From Paenibacillus sp. PastM-3 (GTDB taxonomy: Bacteria > Bacillota > Bacilli > Paenibacillales > Paenibacillaceae), in contig NZ_JARXXP010000024.1 in assembly GCF_029893965.1 (NCBI RefSeq), positions 17,876 through 81,875 of the forward strand: a DNA stretch of 64,000 nt. Reading direction: 5' to 3'. Shown in pieces: positions 50,778 to 59,048 of the stretch (its first letter is position 1; each line of letters begins with the position of its first letter). Below the pieces are notes generated by a model, which was given only the letters and a program-made list of their open reading frames with translations, was not told the DNA's origin and ran no database searches. The translations under genes and the position numbers were made by a program.

Positions 50778-52337
50778 TTACTGCGCCTGTACGAATTCTG
50801 CAGATTTGATGCCGGCCTGACGTCCGAAGATAATAATTTCGGCAACAGAGTTTCCGCCGATGCGGTTCTGGCCGTGCAGACCGCCTGTAACTTCACCTGC
50901 TGCGAACAGGCCGGGGATCTGCTGGCCGTCTTTATTCAGCACTTCGGTATTCGTATTGATTTTTACGCCGCCCATGGTGTAGTGAATCCCCGGAGCAATT
51001 TTGATAGCATAAAACGGTGCGGCGGACAGATCATTGTCCATCCCTGTCGTTCTGCCGAATTCGGCATCCTGCTTGCTTGCCACAGCGCTGTTCCAGGTGT
51101 CTACTGTCTTCTGCAGCTTGTCGGCAGGGACCTGCATCGCCTCAGCCAGAGCCTGTACCGAATCACCCTGGAGGACAAAGCCCATTTTCTCATACTGCTC
51201 AATGGCTTTGACGCGGGACTTCACGCCGGAATCGAAGACCAGATACGCCGCTTTTTCAGGAAGTCCGTTAATGGCTGCTGTTACTTTATCACGAGTATCC
51301 AGCTCATTAGTGAACCGTGTGCCTTCGCTTGACACAAGCAGACCGCCTTCCCCGCGGACTGCTTCACCGATCAGATAAGACTTTTCCTGCTGTACAGTCG
51401 GGTGGACCTGGATCTGATCCATATCAACGGTGGTACCCCCCATCGCCAGAATCATTTTGATGCCGTCGCCGGTGCTGCCGATCTGGTTAGTGGTAACATA
51501 ACCCTCAAGATCCGGTCTTACTTCGGTAATCATATCCATGTTGGAGCCAAAGCCGCCTGTTGTTACAACGACTGCTTTACCTGCAATGGCTTTTTCATCC
51601 GCCTGGTTGAACAGCACCTTCACACCGCTCACTTTGCCGTCCTGCTGGGTAATTTCCTTCACATCTGCGTTCACGAACAGCGGAATCCCCTGCTCCTGAA
51701 CATTCTGCACCAGCCCTTTGACCAGGTACTGGCCGATGGCCGAGCCGTCTTCCGGACGGTGTGTGCGTTTCTCGTTCATGCCGCCGGTAATGGTAATATT
51801 GTTCAGACGGATGCCGATCGAATCCAGCCAGTCAATGGCCGCAGCGGAATTGTCGACGAAGAAACGGAGCATTTCTGTGTTATTGGTGTCATGGCCGCCT
51901 TTCAGCGTCTCCTCATAAAACAGATCATTGCTGTCTTCGATGCCCTGCTCCTTCTGGAACTTGGTTTCGGAAGCATTCATCCCGGAGGAGGATTTTGTTG
52001 TATTACCGCCGGCAACTGGCATTTTTTCAAAAATAACCGGGCTCAGCCCTTTCGCCTTCGCTTCAAGCGCAGCGGTCATACCGGCGCCGCCCGCACCGAC
52101 AATGATAATGTCGTAGCTCTCTTTTAACTGATCCAGTGGTGTGTAGCTGGCAACTGATGCCCCGGACACGGCTTCCGCCTCTTTTGGTGCTTCCGTTGCG
52201 CTTGCCGCGCTGTTAGTGCTCTTATTCCCGCTTGCGTTATTTTCCGTATTAGTGCTGTTGTTTCCGTTACCGCATCCCGCGATAACAAGAATAACGGAGA
52301 GAATGAGAAGAAGAGCGGCTGCTGTTTTCTTTTTCAT
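50778..52337 (-). CDS. Exported flavoprotein lipoprotein, fumarate reductase/flavocytochrome c type
   Basis: 519 residues. A lipoprotein signal ends in VILVIAGC, so the protein should be attached to the outer face of the membrane. After a Ser/Asn/Ala linker comes the FAD domain DIIIVGAGGAGMTAALEAKA, KMPVAGGNTTKSSSGMNASE and, near the end, GLFAAGEVTGGLHGQNRIGG, the standard flavocytochrome c/fumarate reductase subfamily. Extracellular relatives in Gram-positive bacteria reduce fumarate or urocanate and carry an extra FMN-binding domain; none is present here. The start at 52337 is chosen for the lipoprotein signal; AGGGGG lies 13 nt upstream. Confidence 0.88.
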   Translation of the reverse strand: MKKKTAAALLLILSVILVIAGCGNGNNSTNTENNASGNKSTNSAASATEAPKEAEAVSGASVASYTPLDQLKESYDIIIVGAGGAGMTAALEAKAKGLSPVIFEKMPVAGGNTTKSSSGMNASETKFQKEQGIEDSNDLFYEETLKGGHDTNNTEMLRFFVDNSAAAIDWLDSIGIRLNNITITGGMNEKRTHRPEDGSAIGQYLVKGLVQNVQEQGIPLFVNADVKEITQQDGKVSGVKVLFNQADEKAIAGKAVVVTTGGFGSNMDMITEVRPDLEGYVTTNQIGSTGDGIKMILAMGGTTVDMDQIQVHPTVQQEKSYLIGEAVRGEGGLLVSSEGTRFTNELDTRDKVTAAINGLPEKAAYLVFDSGVKSRVKAIEQYEKMGFVLQGDSVQALAEAMQVPADKLQKTVDTWNSAVASKQDAEFGRTTGMDNDLSAAPFYAIKIAPGIHYTMGGVKINTNTEVLNKDGQQIPGLFAAGEVTGGLHGQNRIGGNSVAEIIIFGRQAGIKSAEFVQAQ

Positions 52338-52545
52338 GTGTAACCGTTGCCCCCTTGTGCATATTTTCACAATAATCATAGCTGTGCAGGGGCGTCTTTG
52401 GAAGCTTACGTAATTAAAGAAAACGTTTTGTAACTAAAGTAAGTAATAGAACCAGGGGAATGTCCGGGCGCATTCAGGTTAAGTATATATACGGGATAAT
52501 ATCCGTCAGGGCTGTTATTTCACATTACCGGGAGGTGCTTGTGAT

Positions 52546-53850
52546 TTGATTGAGCTAGCCGTTGTTTTATTGCTGATCTTTGTTAACGCCTTTTTTGCAG
52601 CATCTGAAATGGCATTAATCTCACTGAACGACAACAAAATCCGCCTGATGGCACAGGACGGCAACGCCAAAGCGAAGCTCCTGCAGGGATTGCTTGAGGA
52701 GCCCAGCCGTTTTCTGGCAACGATCCAGATCGGGATTACCCTTGCCGGGTTTATGGCGAGCGCCTTTGCTGCCGAAAATTTTGCCGGGGATCTTTCTGCC
52801 CTGCTCGTATCACTCGGCGTTCCCGTTGCAGTCAATATTCTGGATACCGTCTCCCTCGTTTTCATCACCCTGATTCTCTCTTATGTCACACTGGTGCTGG
52901 GGGAGCTTGTACCAAAACGGGTAGCCATGAAAAAAGCCGATGGCATCGCCATGTTCGTTGCTGCACCGCTCAATATGCTGTCCAAAGCTGCCGCACCCTT
53001 TGTAAAATTATTAACCTCTTCTACCAATGTTCTGGTCCGGCTGTTCGGGGTCAATCCGCATGAGAAGGACGAGGAGGTGTCCGAGGAAGAAATCCGGATG
53101 ATGCTTGACAGCGGGGCACAGCTGGGGACTATTCAGGCTGCGGAGAAGCTGATGATTAACAATATTTTTGACTTTGACAATAAGCAGGTGTCGGATATTA
53201 TGACTCACCGTACCGATATTGTGGCGCTTTCTGTACTGGATACGCCGGAGGAAGTCGCACGGGCCGCCGAGAAGGAGGGCTACAGCCGCTTCCCGCTGTA
53301 TGACCGCCATATAGACAGTATTATAGGCATCCTGCACAGTAAAGACCTGATCCGGTTTGTTAACGGGGGCAGCGGCGGTACATGGAATTTGCGGGAATTA
53401 GCACGCCGTCCTTATTTCGTTCCTGCTTCGAAAAAAACACATGAGCTGTTTGAGGAGCTGCAGCAGAACCGGGTACATTTTGCCGTAGTGGTTGATGAGT
53501 ATGGCGGGACTGCTGGAATCGTGACGATGGAGGATCTGCTGGAGGAGATTGTCGGGAATATTTACGATGAATATGACGAGCATGAGGAAGAATATACACA
53601 GCTTGACGATCAGACCTACTTATTCAACGGAACCATGAGTTTGCGCGAGGTGCAGCAGGTGCTTACGGCCAAACTGCCGGTGGAGGATTACGATACGCTC
53701 AGCGGGTTCGCAATCGGCCAGATCGGCCGGATCCCTTCCTCCCATGAGAAGCCCGAATTTGTATATGGCAGATATACCTTCTCTGTCCATGAGGTAGGGC
53801 AGCGGCGGATCCGCAAGATTAAGGTTACGCTGCATCAGGCTGCAGAGTGA
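52546..53850 (+). CDS. CNNM/CorC-HlyC family membrane protein
   Basis: 434 residues with a transmembrane CNNM (DUF21) domain of about four helices (1 to about 170), two CBS domains (about 195-330, ISDIMTHRTDIVALSVLDT and FAVVVDEYGGTAGIVTMEDL) and the C-terminal CorC_HlyC domain. This layout belongs to magnesium/cobalt exporters of the CorC/MpfA group, despite the old hemolysin name. Start is TTG at 52546 with GGGAGGTG 8 nt upstream. With corA in the same window it may take part in magnesium balance, but no shared regulation was seen. Confidence 0.9.
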   Translation: MIELAVVLLLIFVNAFFAASEMALISLNDNKIRLMAQDGNAKAKLLQGLLEEPSRFLATIQIGITLAGFMASAFAAENFAGDLSALLVSLGVPVAVNILDTVSLVFITLILSYVTLVLGELVPKRVAMKKADGIAMFVAAPLNMLSKAAAPFVKLLTSSTNVLVRLFGVNPHEKDEEVSEEEIRMMLDSGAQLGTIQAAEKLMINNIFDFDNKQVSDIMTHRTDIVALSVLDTPEEVARAAEKEGYSRFPLYDRHIDSIIGILHSKDLIRFVNGGSGGTWNLRELARRPYFVPASKKTHELFEELQQNRVHFAVVVDEYGGTAGIVTMEDLLEEIVGNIYDEYDEHEEEYTQLDDQTYLFNGTMSLREVQQVLTAKLPVEDYDTLSGFAIGQIGRIPSSHEKPEFVYGRYTFSVHEVGQRRIRKIKVTLHQAAE

Positions 53851-53930
53851 ACGGCGCGGGTGGGCGGTGCCGCCCGAGGAAGCGGTCATACTGAGCGGTG
53901 TATGGCAGCGCGGGCTTTGGCTGGGGCTGC

Positions 53931-54138
53931 CGGATCGGCCTGGCCCGGGCGCAATAGTGGGATTTTTCCCTCTATTGGCTGACGGATCGGCCTGGCCCGG
54001 GCGCAATAGTGGGATTTTTCCCTCTACTGGCTGACGGATCGGCCTGGCCGGGGTGCAATAGAGGGATTTTTCCCTCTACTGGCTGACGGATCGGCCTGGC
54101 CGGGGCGCAATAGAGGGATTTTTCCCTCTATTGGCTGC
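53931..54138. repeat. Four tandem copies of a 52-bp hairpin-bearing repeat
   Basis: Units begin at 53931, 53983, 54035 and 54087 with CGGATCGGCCTGGCC; spacing is exactly 52 nt each time. Each holds a near-palindrome around AATAGAGGGATTTTTCCCTC. In unit 4 the 10-bp arms are perfect; units 1 to 3 carry one or two mismatches. The block is non-coding, between two convergent genes. Confidence 0.9.
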
Positions 54139-54202
54139 CAGCACCGCTCTACAACGGCCCATTGCTCCACAACAAATTTCCCGTGCTTTATCCGCGGACA
54201 TA

Positions 54203-54231
54203 AAAGACTAAGGACCCCAAAAAGATCCTTT
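54203..54231 (-). terminator. Probable terminator of the two-component operon
   Basis: Arms AAGGATC and GGTCCTT (one wobble) with a T-rich loop, followed on the minus strand by TCTTTT, just after the response regulator stop codon. Confidence 0.5.
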
Positions 54232-54236
54232 GTACT

Positions 54237-54977
54237 TTACCGGCCACTGCCGCTAATATATTTACTTATAATTTCAGGCCCCGCAGGAGTAACTGTGTAC
54301 ATATAAACCGGCCGTCCTACCGCACCATAGCCGATCTCCATGCCGAGAACCCCGGCGTCCTTGAGAAAAGCCAGATACTTGCGGACTGAAATCCGGGAAA
54401 TGGGAGCTCTTGCGGTTATATCCTCAGTTGAGAACACAGTGCTGTCCAGCTGCCCGATGATGCTCCAGATACTTTCGAGCGTTCCCTCTGACAGCCCCTT
54501 CGGCAACGGTAAAGCTGCAGCCTTTTCCTCTTCCGTTCCGCTATGCGGTCGCAGCAGCTTGTCGAGCTGCTCCTGGCTGAGCGGCTCCTCCTGCTTCATC
54601 AGGGCGTAGTAATCCTCTTTGTATGCTGTCAGCGCCGCCTGGAACCGCGCGAATTCGAACGGTTTGATCAGGTAATCAACGGCTCCCAGCTGCAGCGCTT
54701 TGCGGATGCTGGCATTGTCGCTGGCCGCTGAGATGATAATAATGTCAGCTGTGTTGCCCTGCTCACGCAGTGAGGACAGCAGCTGCAAGCCGTTCGTCCC
54801 GGGCATATAGATGTCCAGCAGCACAAGATCAATCTCCTGCTCGGCAAGCTCTCTGGCAGCTTCCACGCCCGAGGTAACCCAGCCCCCGCACTCAAAGCCC
54901 TCGACCTGCTCCAGATAATGGCGGTTGAATTTGGCTACCATCGGGTCATCCTCAACAATCAGCACTCTAATGTTCAT
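54237..54977 (-). CDS. Response regulator of the DcuR/CitB type
   Basis: 246 residues. The receiver domain (about 3-120) has the acidic pocket IVEDDPM and phospho-acceptor Asp55 in LVLLDIYMPG. The C-terminal part (about 150-240) is a winged helix with STEDITARAPISRISVRKYL as recognition region, as in CitB/DcuR/MalR regulators rather than OmpR or NarL proteins. It overlaps the kinase gene by 4 nt. Members respond to citrate, malate or C4-dicarboxylates; which one applies here is not visible. The nearby MFS gene may be a target. Confidence 0.9.
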   Translation of the reverse strand: MNIRVLIVEDDPMVAKFNRHYLEQVEGFECGGWVTSGVEAARELAEQEIDLVLLDIYMPGTNGLQLLSSLREQGNTADIIIISAASDNASIRKALQLGAVDYLIKPFEFARFQAALTAYKEDYYALMKQEEPLSQEQLDKLLRPHSGTEEEKAAALPLPKGLSEGTLESIWSIIGQLDSTVFSTEDITARAPISRISVRKYLAFLKDAGVLGMEIGYGAVGRPVYMYTVTPAGPEIISKYISGSGR

Positions 54978-56593
54978 ACGCTCTCCTCATCCTTTACAGC
55001 ATACGGCACTTCTACGGTAAAAGTAGTTCCCGTCCCGTTTGTTCCATCCATACCCCGGGAAAGGACCTCAAGCCTGCCTCCCAGCTTCTCTACGCTTTTG
55101 CTCACCAGATAAAGACCGTATCCGCGGCCTTCCCCTTTAGTGGAGAATCCCTGCACATAAATCTGCTGCTGCAGCTGCTCCGGAATTCCCGGCCCGCTGT
55201 CCTGTACAATACAGCTAAGAATCCCTCTCTCATAGGTAAAAGCGAGCTCAATTGCCCTGACCGCCTGCCCTTCCAGCGCATCCATTGCATTGTCCAGCAG
55301 GTTGCCGGCAACGGTAATCAGCTCGTGAATGGTCTGCGGATCAGCAGCTTCCGGTAAATAGCTGTCTGCAGACAGCGCGAGCTCCGTTCCGGACTCCCGC
55401 GCCCTGCTGAACTTGCCCAGCAGAAACCCGGCCATCACCGGGTCTTTGATCTGGCGTGTAATGGAGCCGATCTCGTTCTGGTAGTTGCTGACTGATCCCG
55501 AAATATACTGCTGCAGCTCCTCATAGAGGCCCATATGCGTCATGCCCATGATGACATGCAGCTTATTCATAAACTCATGTGCACCTGCCCGGAGCGCATC
55601 TGCATATACGGAGATGCCGGATAAGCGTTCCGCCAGCATGACCAGCTCGGTTTTATCGCGGAAGGTGGCAATCGCTCCGGCAATTTCACCGTTCACCCGG
55701 ATCGGCACCCGGCTGGCCAGCAGCGTGATACCGTTAAGCTCCAGCTCCTGATCCTGCCAGGCCTCACCGCTTGCCAGCACCTGCTCCAGCCTCAGCTCCG
55801 GCCAGAAGACACTGATCTTCCGGGTATTGCCGTTACCGGCAATACCCGCTTTGGCCAGAAGCCGTTCAGCTTCTACATTGACCATGGTGATAACACCTTT
55901 ATCGTCTACTGCAATAATGCCCTCGCGAATGGATTGCAGCATGGCGCTGCGCTCCTGCAGCAGCTGTGAAATATCGGCAGGCTCCATGCCGAAGATCATA
56001 CGCTTGATCTTCAGGCCGAGAATGAAGGCTCCGCCTGCACCTAGCAGTGCACCGGACAGCAGGATGGCTATCAGGGTCCATTCATTTTGCCTGACCAGCT
56101 TCTGCACCCGCTCCATCGAGAGCCCGACAACGACAACGCCTACCTGATGGCCTCTGTTCGTATACACTGGAACAAAGGCACGTAAGGAACGGCCCAGCAT
56201 GCCTTGTCCCTCCGAGATACTCTCCCCGCCGTGCAGGGCTGCCTGCTGGCCGCCGCCGGAGAACGGTTTGCCGATCAGCGAAGCATCAGGATGTGAATAA
56301 CGGATACTGTTCATATCAATGACAACTACAAACATAATATCATTGCGGCGGGTTATTTTGGAGGTATAGGCCTGAATTTCCCTGCTGTTTCCTGTGTTCA
56401 GGCCCTCCGAGATCAGCGGTATCAGGGCAATGGTGCGGGCAATGGTATATGCCTTATCCTCCAGAGCATGCCGGGTCTGCGGGATAATCTGATTCCTGAA
56501 AATAAAATAAAGCATCAGCAGCACCAGCAGCACAACTGCCGACACCATAACAGCAACCTTAGTTCTTAAACCGATTCTTTTTTTTCTCGCCAT
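54974..56593 (-). CDS. Sensor histidine kinase of the DcuS/CitA type
   Basis: 539 residues. Membrane helix 1 (about 13-33), an extracellular Cache/PDC-type sensor (about 35-165, with RNDIMFVVVIDMNSIRYSHP, close to the carboxylate-binding motif of the family), helix 2 (about 172-195), a cytoplasmic PAS domain (about 215-315), a dimerisation region with His339 in AGAHEFMNKLH and a HATPase_c domain with NLLDNAMDAL, DSGPGIPEQ and GRGYGLYLV. The HEFMNKLH motif is specific to CitA/DcuS/MalK kinases, which sense di- or tricarboxylates. It starts 36 nt after the MFS gene. Confidence 0.92.
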   Translation of the reverse strand: MARKKRIGLRTKVAVMVSAVVLLVLLMLYFIFRNQIIPQTRHALEDKAYTIARTIALIPLISEGLNTGNSREIQAYTSKITRRNDIMFVVVIDMNSIRYSHPDASLIGKPFSGGGQQAALHGGESISEGQGMLGRSLRAFVPVYTNRGHQVGVVVVGLSMERVQKLVRQNEWTLIAILLSGALLGAGGAFILGLKIKRMIFGMEPADISQLLQERSAMLQSIREGIIAVDDKGVITMVNVEAERLLAKAGIAGNGNTRKISVFWPELRLEQVLASGEAWQDQELELNGITLLASRVPIRVNGEIAGAIATFRDKTELVMLAERLSGISVYADALRAGAHEFMNKLHVIMGMTHMGLYEELQQYISGSVSNYQNEIGSITRQIKDPVMAGFLLGKFSRARESGTELALSADSYLPEAADPQTIHELITVAGNLLDNAMDALEGQAVRAIELAFTYERGILSCIVQDSGPGIPEQLQQQIYVQGFSTKGEGRGYGLYLVSKSVEKLGGRLEVLSRGMDGTNGTGTTFTVEVPYAVKDEESV

Positions 56594-56629
56594 TTAATGA
56601 TAAGTCCTCTCCCGCATGTTCTGCTCCCA

Positions 56630-57844
56630 TTATGACATATCACTTGCCTCCCTGCGGTGAAGCCTGCGGCGGAGTACAAGCCAGCTGCCCAGGGGAGCTG
56701 TTCCAAGCGCAAGCAGCAGAACAATAATAACCTGCGTTGAACCGCTGACTGACAGCACACCGATGAACACCAGGATACCCAGGAGCCGCCCGCTCATCAG
56801 GCTAAGCTCCCGGAGTACCACCCATTCTACCCGTTTACTCGCACTTTCTGCCGTTTCGCCCATCAGGTCAAAGCTGATTGAAGTCATTGGCAGCATGTAT
56901 AGCGGAATAAACAGCGAAGTTCCGATCCCCATGAGCAGCAGCGTACCGTAGCTGAGCTTCCAGAGCAGCGGCACGATCACCGCCACCAGCAGGATTCCGC
57001 CTGCAAGCATGCCTGAGGAGCGGAGGCGGGGCTTGAACCATTTACCGGCCGCATAATAGCTGACCAGGGAGACCGAGGAAGTAATCAGCGCGAATTGCCC
57101 GAGCTTGCTCTCTGTCTGCGCTGCAATGTAAACCAGAAGACCGATGAGGAAGGAAAAGACGCCTTCCCGTATGCCCTGAAACACCAGTGCGCCGGCAACA
57201 GGCCGCCAGCCGCTGCCGCTGCGCCGCAGCTCCCTCCACGGCTCCAGCCACAGATAGGCTCCTTCGCTTTTTCGCTTCTTCAGAAAGAAACTCAGCACAG
57301 CTGCAGCCGCATAGATACAGAGCGATACAATGAATACCACCCGGTATCCGCGCTGCCCCTGGAGGCTTGAGATCAGCCAGCCGGACAGAAACGGGCCGAC
57401 AATACCGGTCAGTGAACCAAGCAGCCCCATCCAGCCGTTATAATAATCACGGTTCTGTGCATCCGTTATTTCGAAATAGATAATATTATAGGACAGCCAG
57501 AATAAACCGATGGCTACGCCAAGCGTCAGGCCCAGCGGCCAGATGTAGCTTGACGCAGCTTCACCGGTCCACAGCACCAGCAAATAAAAAATGCCCGAAA
57601 CGGCGATTCCCAGCCGCAGGGCATTCATTTTATTATGTTCCTTGACCCATTTACCGGCCAGCCAGAAGCTGAGGCCCACCGCCACCTGCTGGCTGAACGC
57701 AAACCAGCCGATCATGCCATAATCCTGACGGGCTTTCCACAGATACACATTCAAAAAAGTGCCCGCCAGCACACTGGCCAGCAAATTTAAACCGTTCACC
57801 GCAAGCAGCAGAGCCGCCTGGTTTTCTGGTGTTTTTTTCAACAT
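56630..57844 (-). CDS. Major facilitator superfamily permease
   Basis: 404 residues with about 12 membrane helices in two halves. ATG at 57844 after AGGAGGG is preferred to an upstream start because the extra residues lack hydrophobic or conserved features. The conserved MFS loop between helices 2 and 3 is seen as LAGKWVKEHNKMNALRLG. Subfamily and substrate are not recognised. It sits directly upstream of the DcuS-like kinase, and a cytoplasmic-membrane carrier next to such a kinase often transports the sensed carboxylate or acts as co-sensor; here this is an inference from position. Confidence 0.85.
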   Translation of the reverse strand: MLKKTPENQAALLLAVNGLNLLASVLAGTFLNVYLWKARQDYGMIGWFAFSQQVAVGLSFWLAGKWVKEHNKMNALRLGIAVSGIFYLLVLWTGEAASSYIWPLGLTLGVAIGLFWLSYNIIYFEITDAQNRDYYNGWMGLLGSLTGIVGPFLSGWLISSLQGQRGYRVVFIVSLCIYAAAAVLSFFLKKRKSEGAYLWLEPWRELRRSGSGWRPVAGALVFQGIREGVFSFLIGLLVYIAAQTESKLGQFALITSSVSLVSYYAAGKWFKPRLRSSGMLAGGILLVAVIVPLLWKLSYGTLLLMGIGTSLFIPLYMLPMTSISFDLMGETAESASKRVEWVVLRELSLMSGRLLGILVFIGVLSVSGSTQVIIVLLLALGTAPLGSWLVLRRRLHRREASDMS

Positions 57845-57928
57845 AACGCCCTCCTGCCATCTGTCTGGACTGGACAACCAATCCGGTTTAGCTTGTCCGG
57901 CAGAAGGACGGATTATAAACATTTCAAG

Positions 57929-58468
57929 TTATTTCCCGCTGCTCAGGTTGCGCACAAACTGAATACGGTCTTCCTGGGCAAGACTTTGCTGCACATGGAA
58001 GCAGGAAGGACAGACGTACAGATTCAGCGAGAATGGCGCCTTGAGTACAGGTCCGGCCAGCGCTTCCGAAGCAGATGGCTCAAACTGGTCTACCGGCTGC
58101 TTGCCGGCCAGCACCAGCAGCTCATGGCACTGCGGGCATTCCGGCGCCTCAAGCTGCGCCGCCAGAACCGCAGCAACGCTCTGCTCATATTGCTGAAGGT
58201 CATACTCTTCGCCAAACTGGCTGAGCGTATTATAAATCGGTACTACGCTTTCTGTATCATCATCTTCCCACAAATTCTCATTACTGGTCTCGTCCGTTTC
58301 CGCATCTTCCTCGGCTTCCGGCTCTTCATCCTCAAGATCATCCACGCCTACGGTAATCGTACGGTAGCCGCTAAGCTCATTGTTGCAGTGGGGGCAGGTC
58401 TCTTCAGGCCCGAACTCCTCATCCCACACAATTTCAGTATGGCACCATGGGCATACAGTTGTTTCCAT
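57929..58468 (-). CDS. Double zinc-ribbon acidic protein of unknown function
   Basis: 179 residues. An N-terminal zinc ribbon (CPWCHTEIVWDEEFGPEETC then PHC), a very acidic spacer (about 40-75, mostly Glu and Asp), and a second ribbon split by a loop (CPQC and CPSC). Pairs of CPxC knuckles with this spacing bind zinc structurally. Similar proteins occur after mutS2 and DUF350 genes in Paenibacillus by my recollection, but no function is known. It lies in the leftward run between the 26-residue peptide gene and the MFS gene. Confidence 0.78.
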   Translation of the reverse strand: METTVCPWCHTEIVWDEEFGPEETCPHCNNELSGYRTITVGVDDLEDEEPEAEEDAETDETSNENLWEDDDTESVVPIYNTLSQFGEEYDLQQYEQSVAAVLAAQLEAPECPQCHELLVLAGKQPVDQFEPSASEALAGPVLKAPFSLNLYVCPSCFHVQQSLAQEDRIQFVRNLSSGK

Positions 58469-58502
58469 CTTTTCTGTCTCCTTCTTACCTCACATATAAA
58501 AT

Positions 58503-58583
58503 TCAGTTAATCACCAGATATAAAATACCTGCTGCTAAAAAAGCTACGGCGGAGATAAACAGTACCCGGATCAGAATTTTCAT
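58503..58583 (-). CDS. Single-helix membrane peptide, 26 residues
   Basis: Reads MKILIRVLFISAVAFLAAGI and ends LYLVIN: a basic start then one membrane helix of about 20 residues. AGGAG lies 8 nt before the ATG, and the gene begins 16 nt after the DUF350 stop codon, in the same direction and within the same run. It is too short for ordinary gene finders. Position and ribosome site argue for translation; a role as a partner of the DUF350 membrane protein is inferred. Confidence 0.6.
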   Translation of the reverse strand: MKILIRVLFISAVAFLAAGILYLVIN

Positions 58584-58599
58584 CAGTTCTACTCCTAAG

Positions 58600-59019
58600 T
58601 CAGGATATCGCGGCGCCAATCACGTAGGACAGCGAGACCGAGATCAGCAGTGCTGTGAACCCGACAGCCCGGTTATCCGCGGCAATTTCATCATCAATTG
58701 AAAAAACAGGGGTGAGAAATTCAAACAGGAAATAAGCGAGCAGCAGCAGCAAAAATCCGACCAGCGACCATTTCATCGTCTCATAAATCGAGGCCCCCGC
58801 CTGAATGCTGAAGCGCAGAATGTTACAGATCCCGAAAATTTTGCCGCCGGTAGCCATGGCCACCGCCAGATTCCCCTTGCGGATTTCGTCCCAGCAGTTA
58901 TACTTGGTCACCATTTCAAAGAAGGACAGGAAGATTACCAGACCCAGAATGGCTACAGTGAAATAGCCGAGCAATGCGCCCAGCGGATGATCCAGCAAAA
59001 GATCAATATCCCCTTGCAT
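58600..59019 (-). CDS. DUF350-family membrane protein
   Basis: 139 residues with four predicted membrane helices. The paired pattern of YFTVAILGLVIFLSFFEMVT, then TKYNCWDEIRKGNLAVAMAT, is that of DUF350 (UPF0719/YjfL), where two repeats of about 65 residues each carry a helix pair and an NxAxA loop. Members are found beside membrane-stress genes in proteobacteria but have no established function. It lies 29 nt after mutS2 and before the 26-residue peptide gene. Confidence 0.85.
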   Translation of the reverse strand: MQGDIDLLLDHPLGALLGYFTVAILGLVIFLSFFEMVTKYNCWDEIRKGNLAVAMATGGKIFGICNILRFSIQAGASIYETMKWSLVGFLLLLLAYFLFEFLTPVFSIDDEIAADNRAVGFTALLISVSLSYVIGAAIS

Positions 59020-59048
59020 AATTCCCCTCTTTCTGCCGTGCTTCCCCG

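Noticed and set aside
53931..54138. CRISPR array
   Set aside because: The 52-bp units are contiguous with no unique spacers and no cas genes are near.
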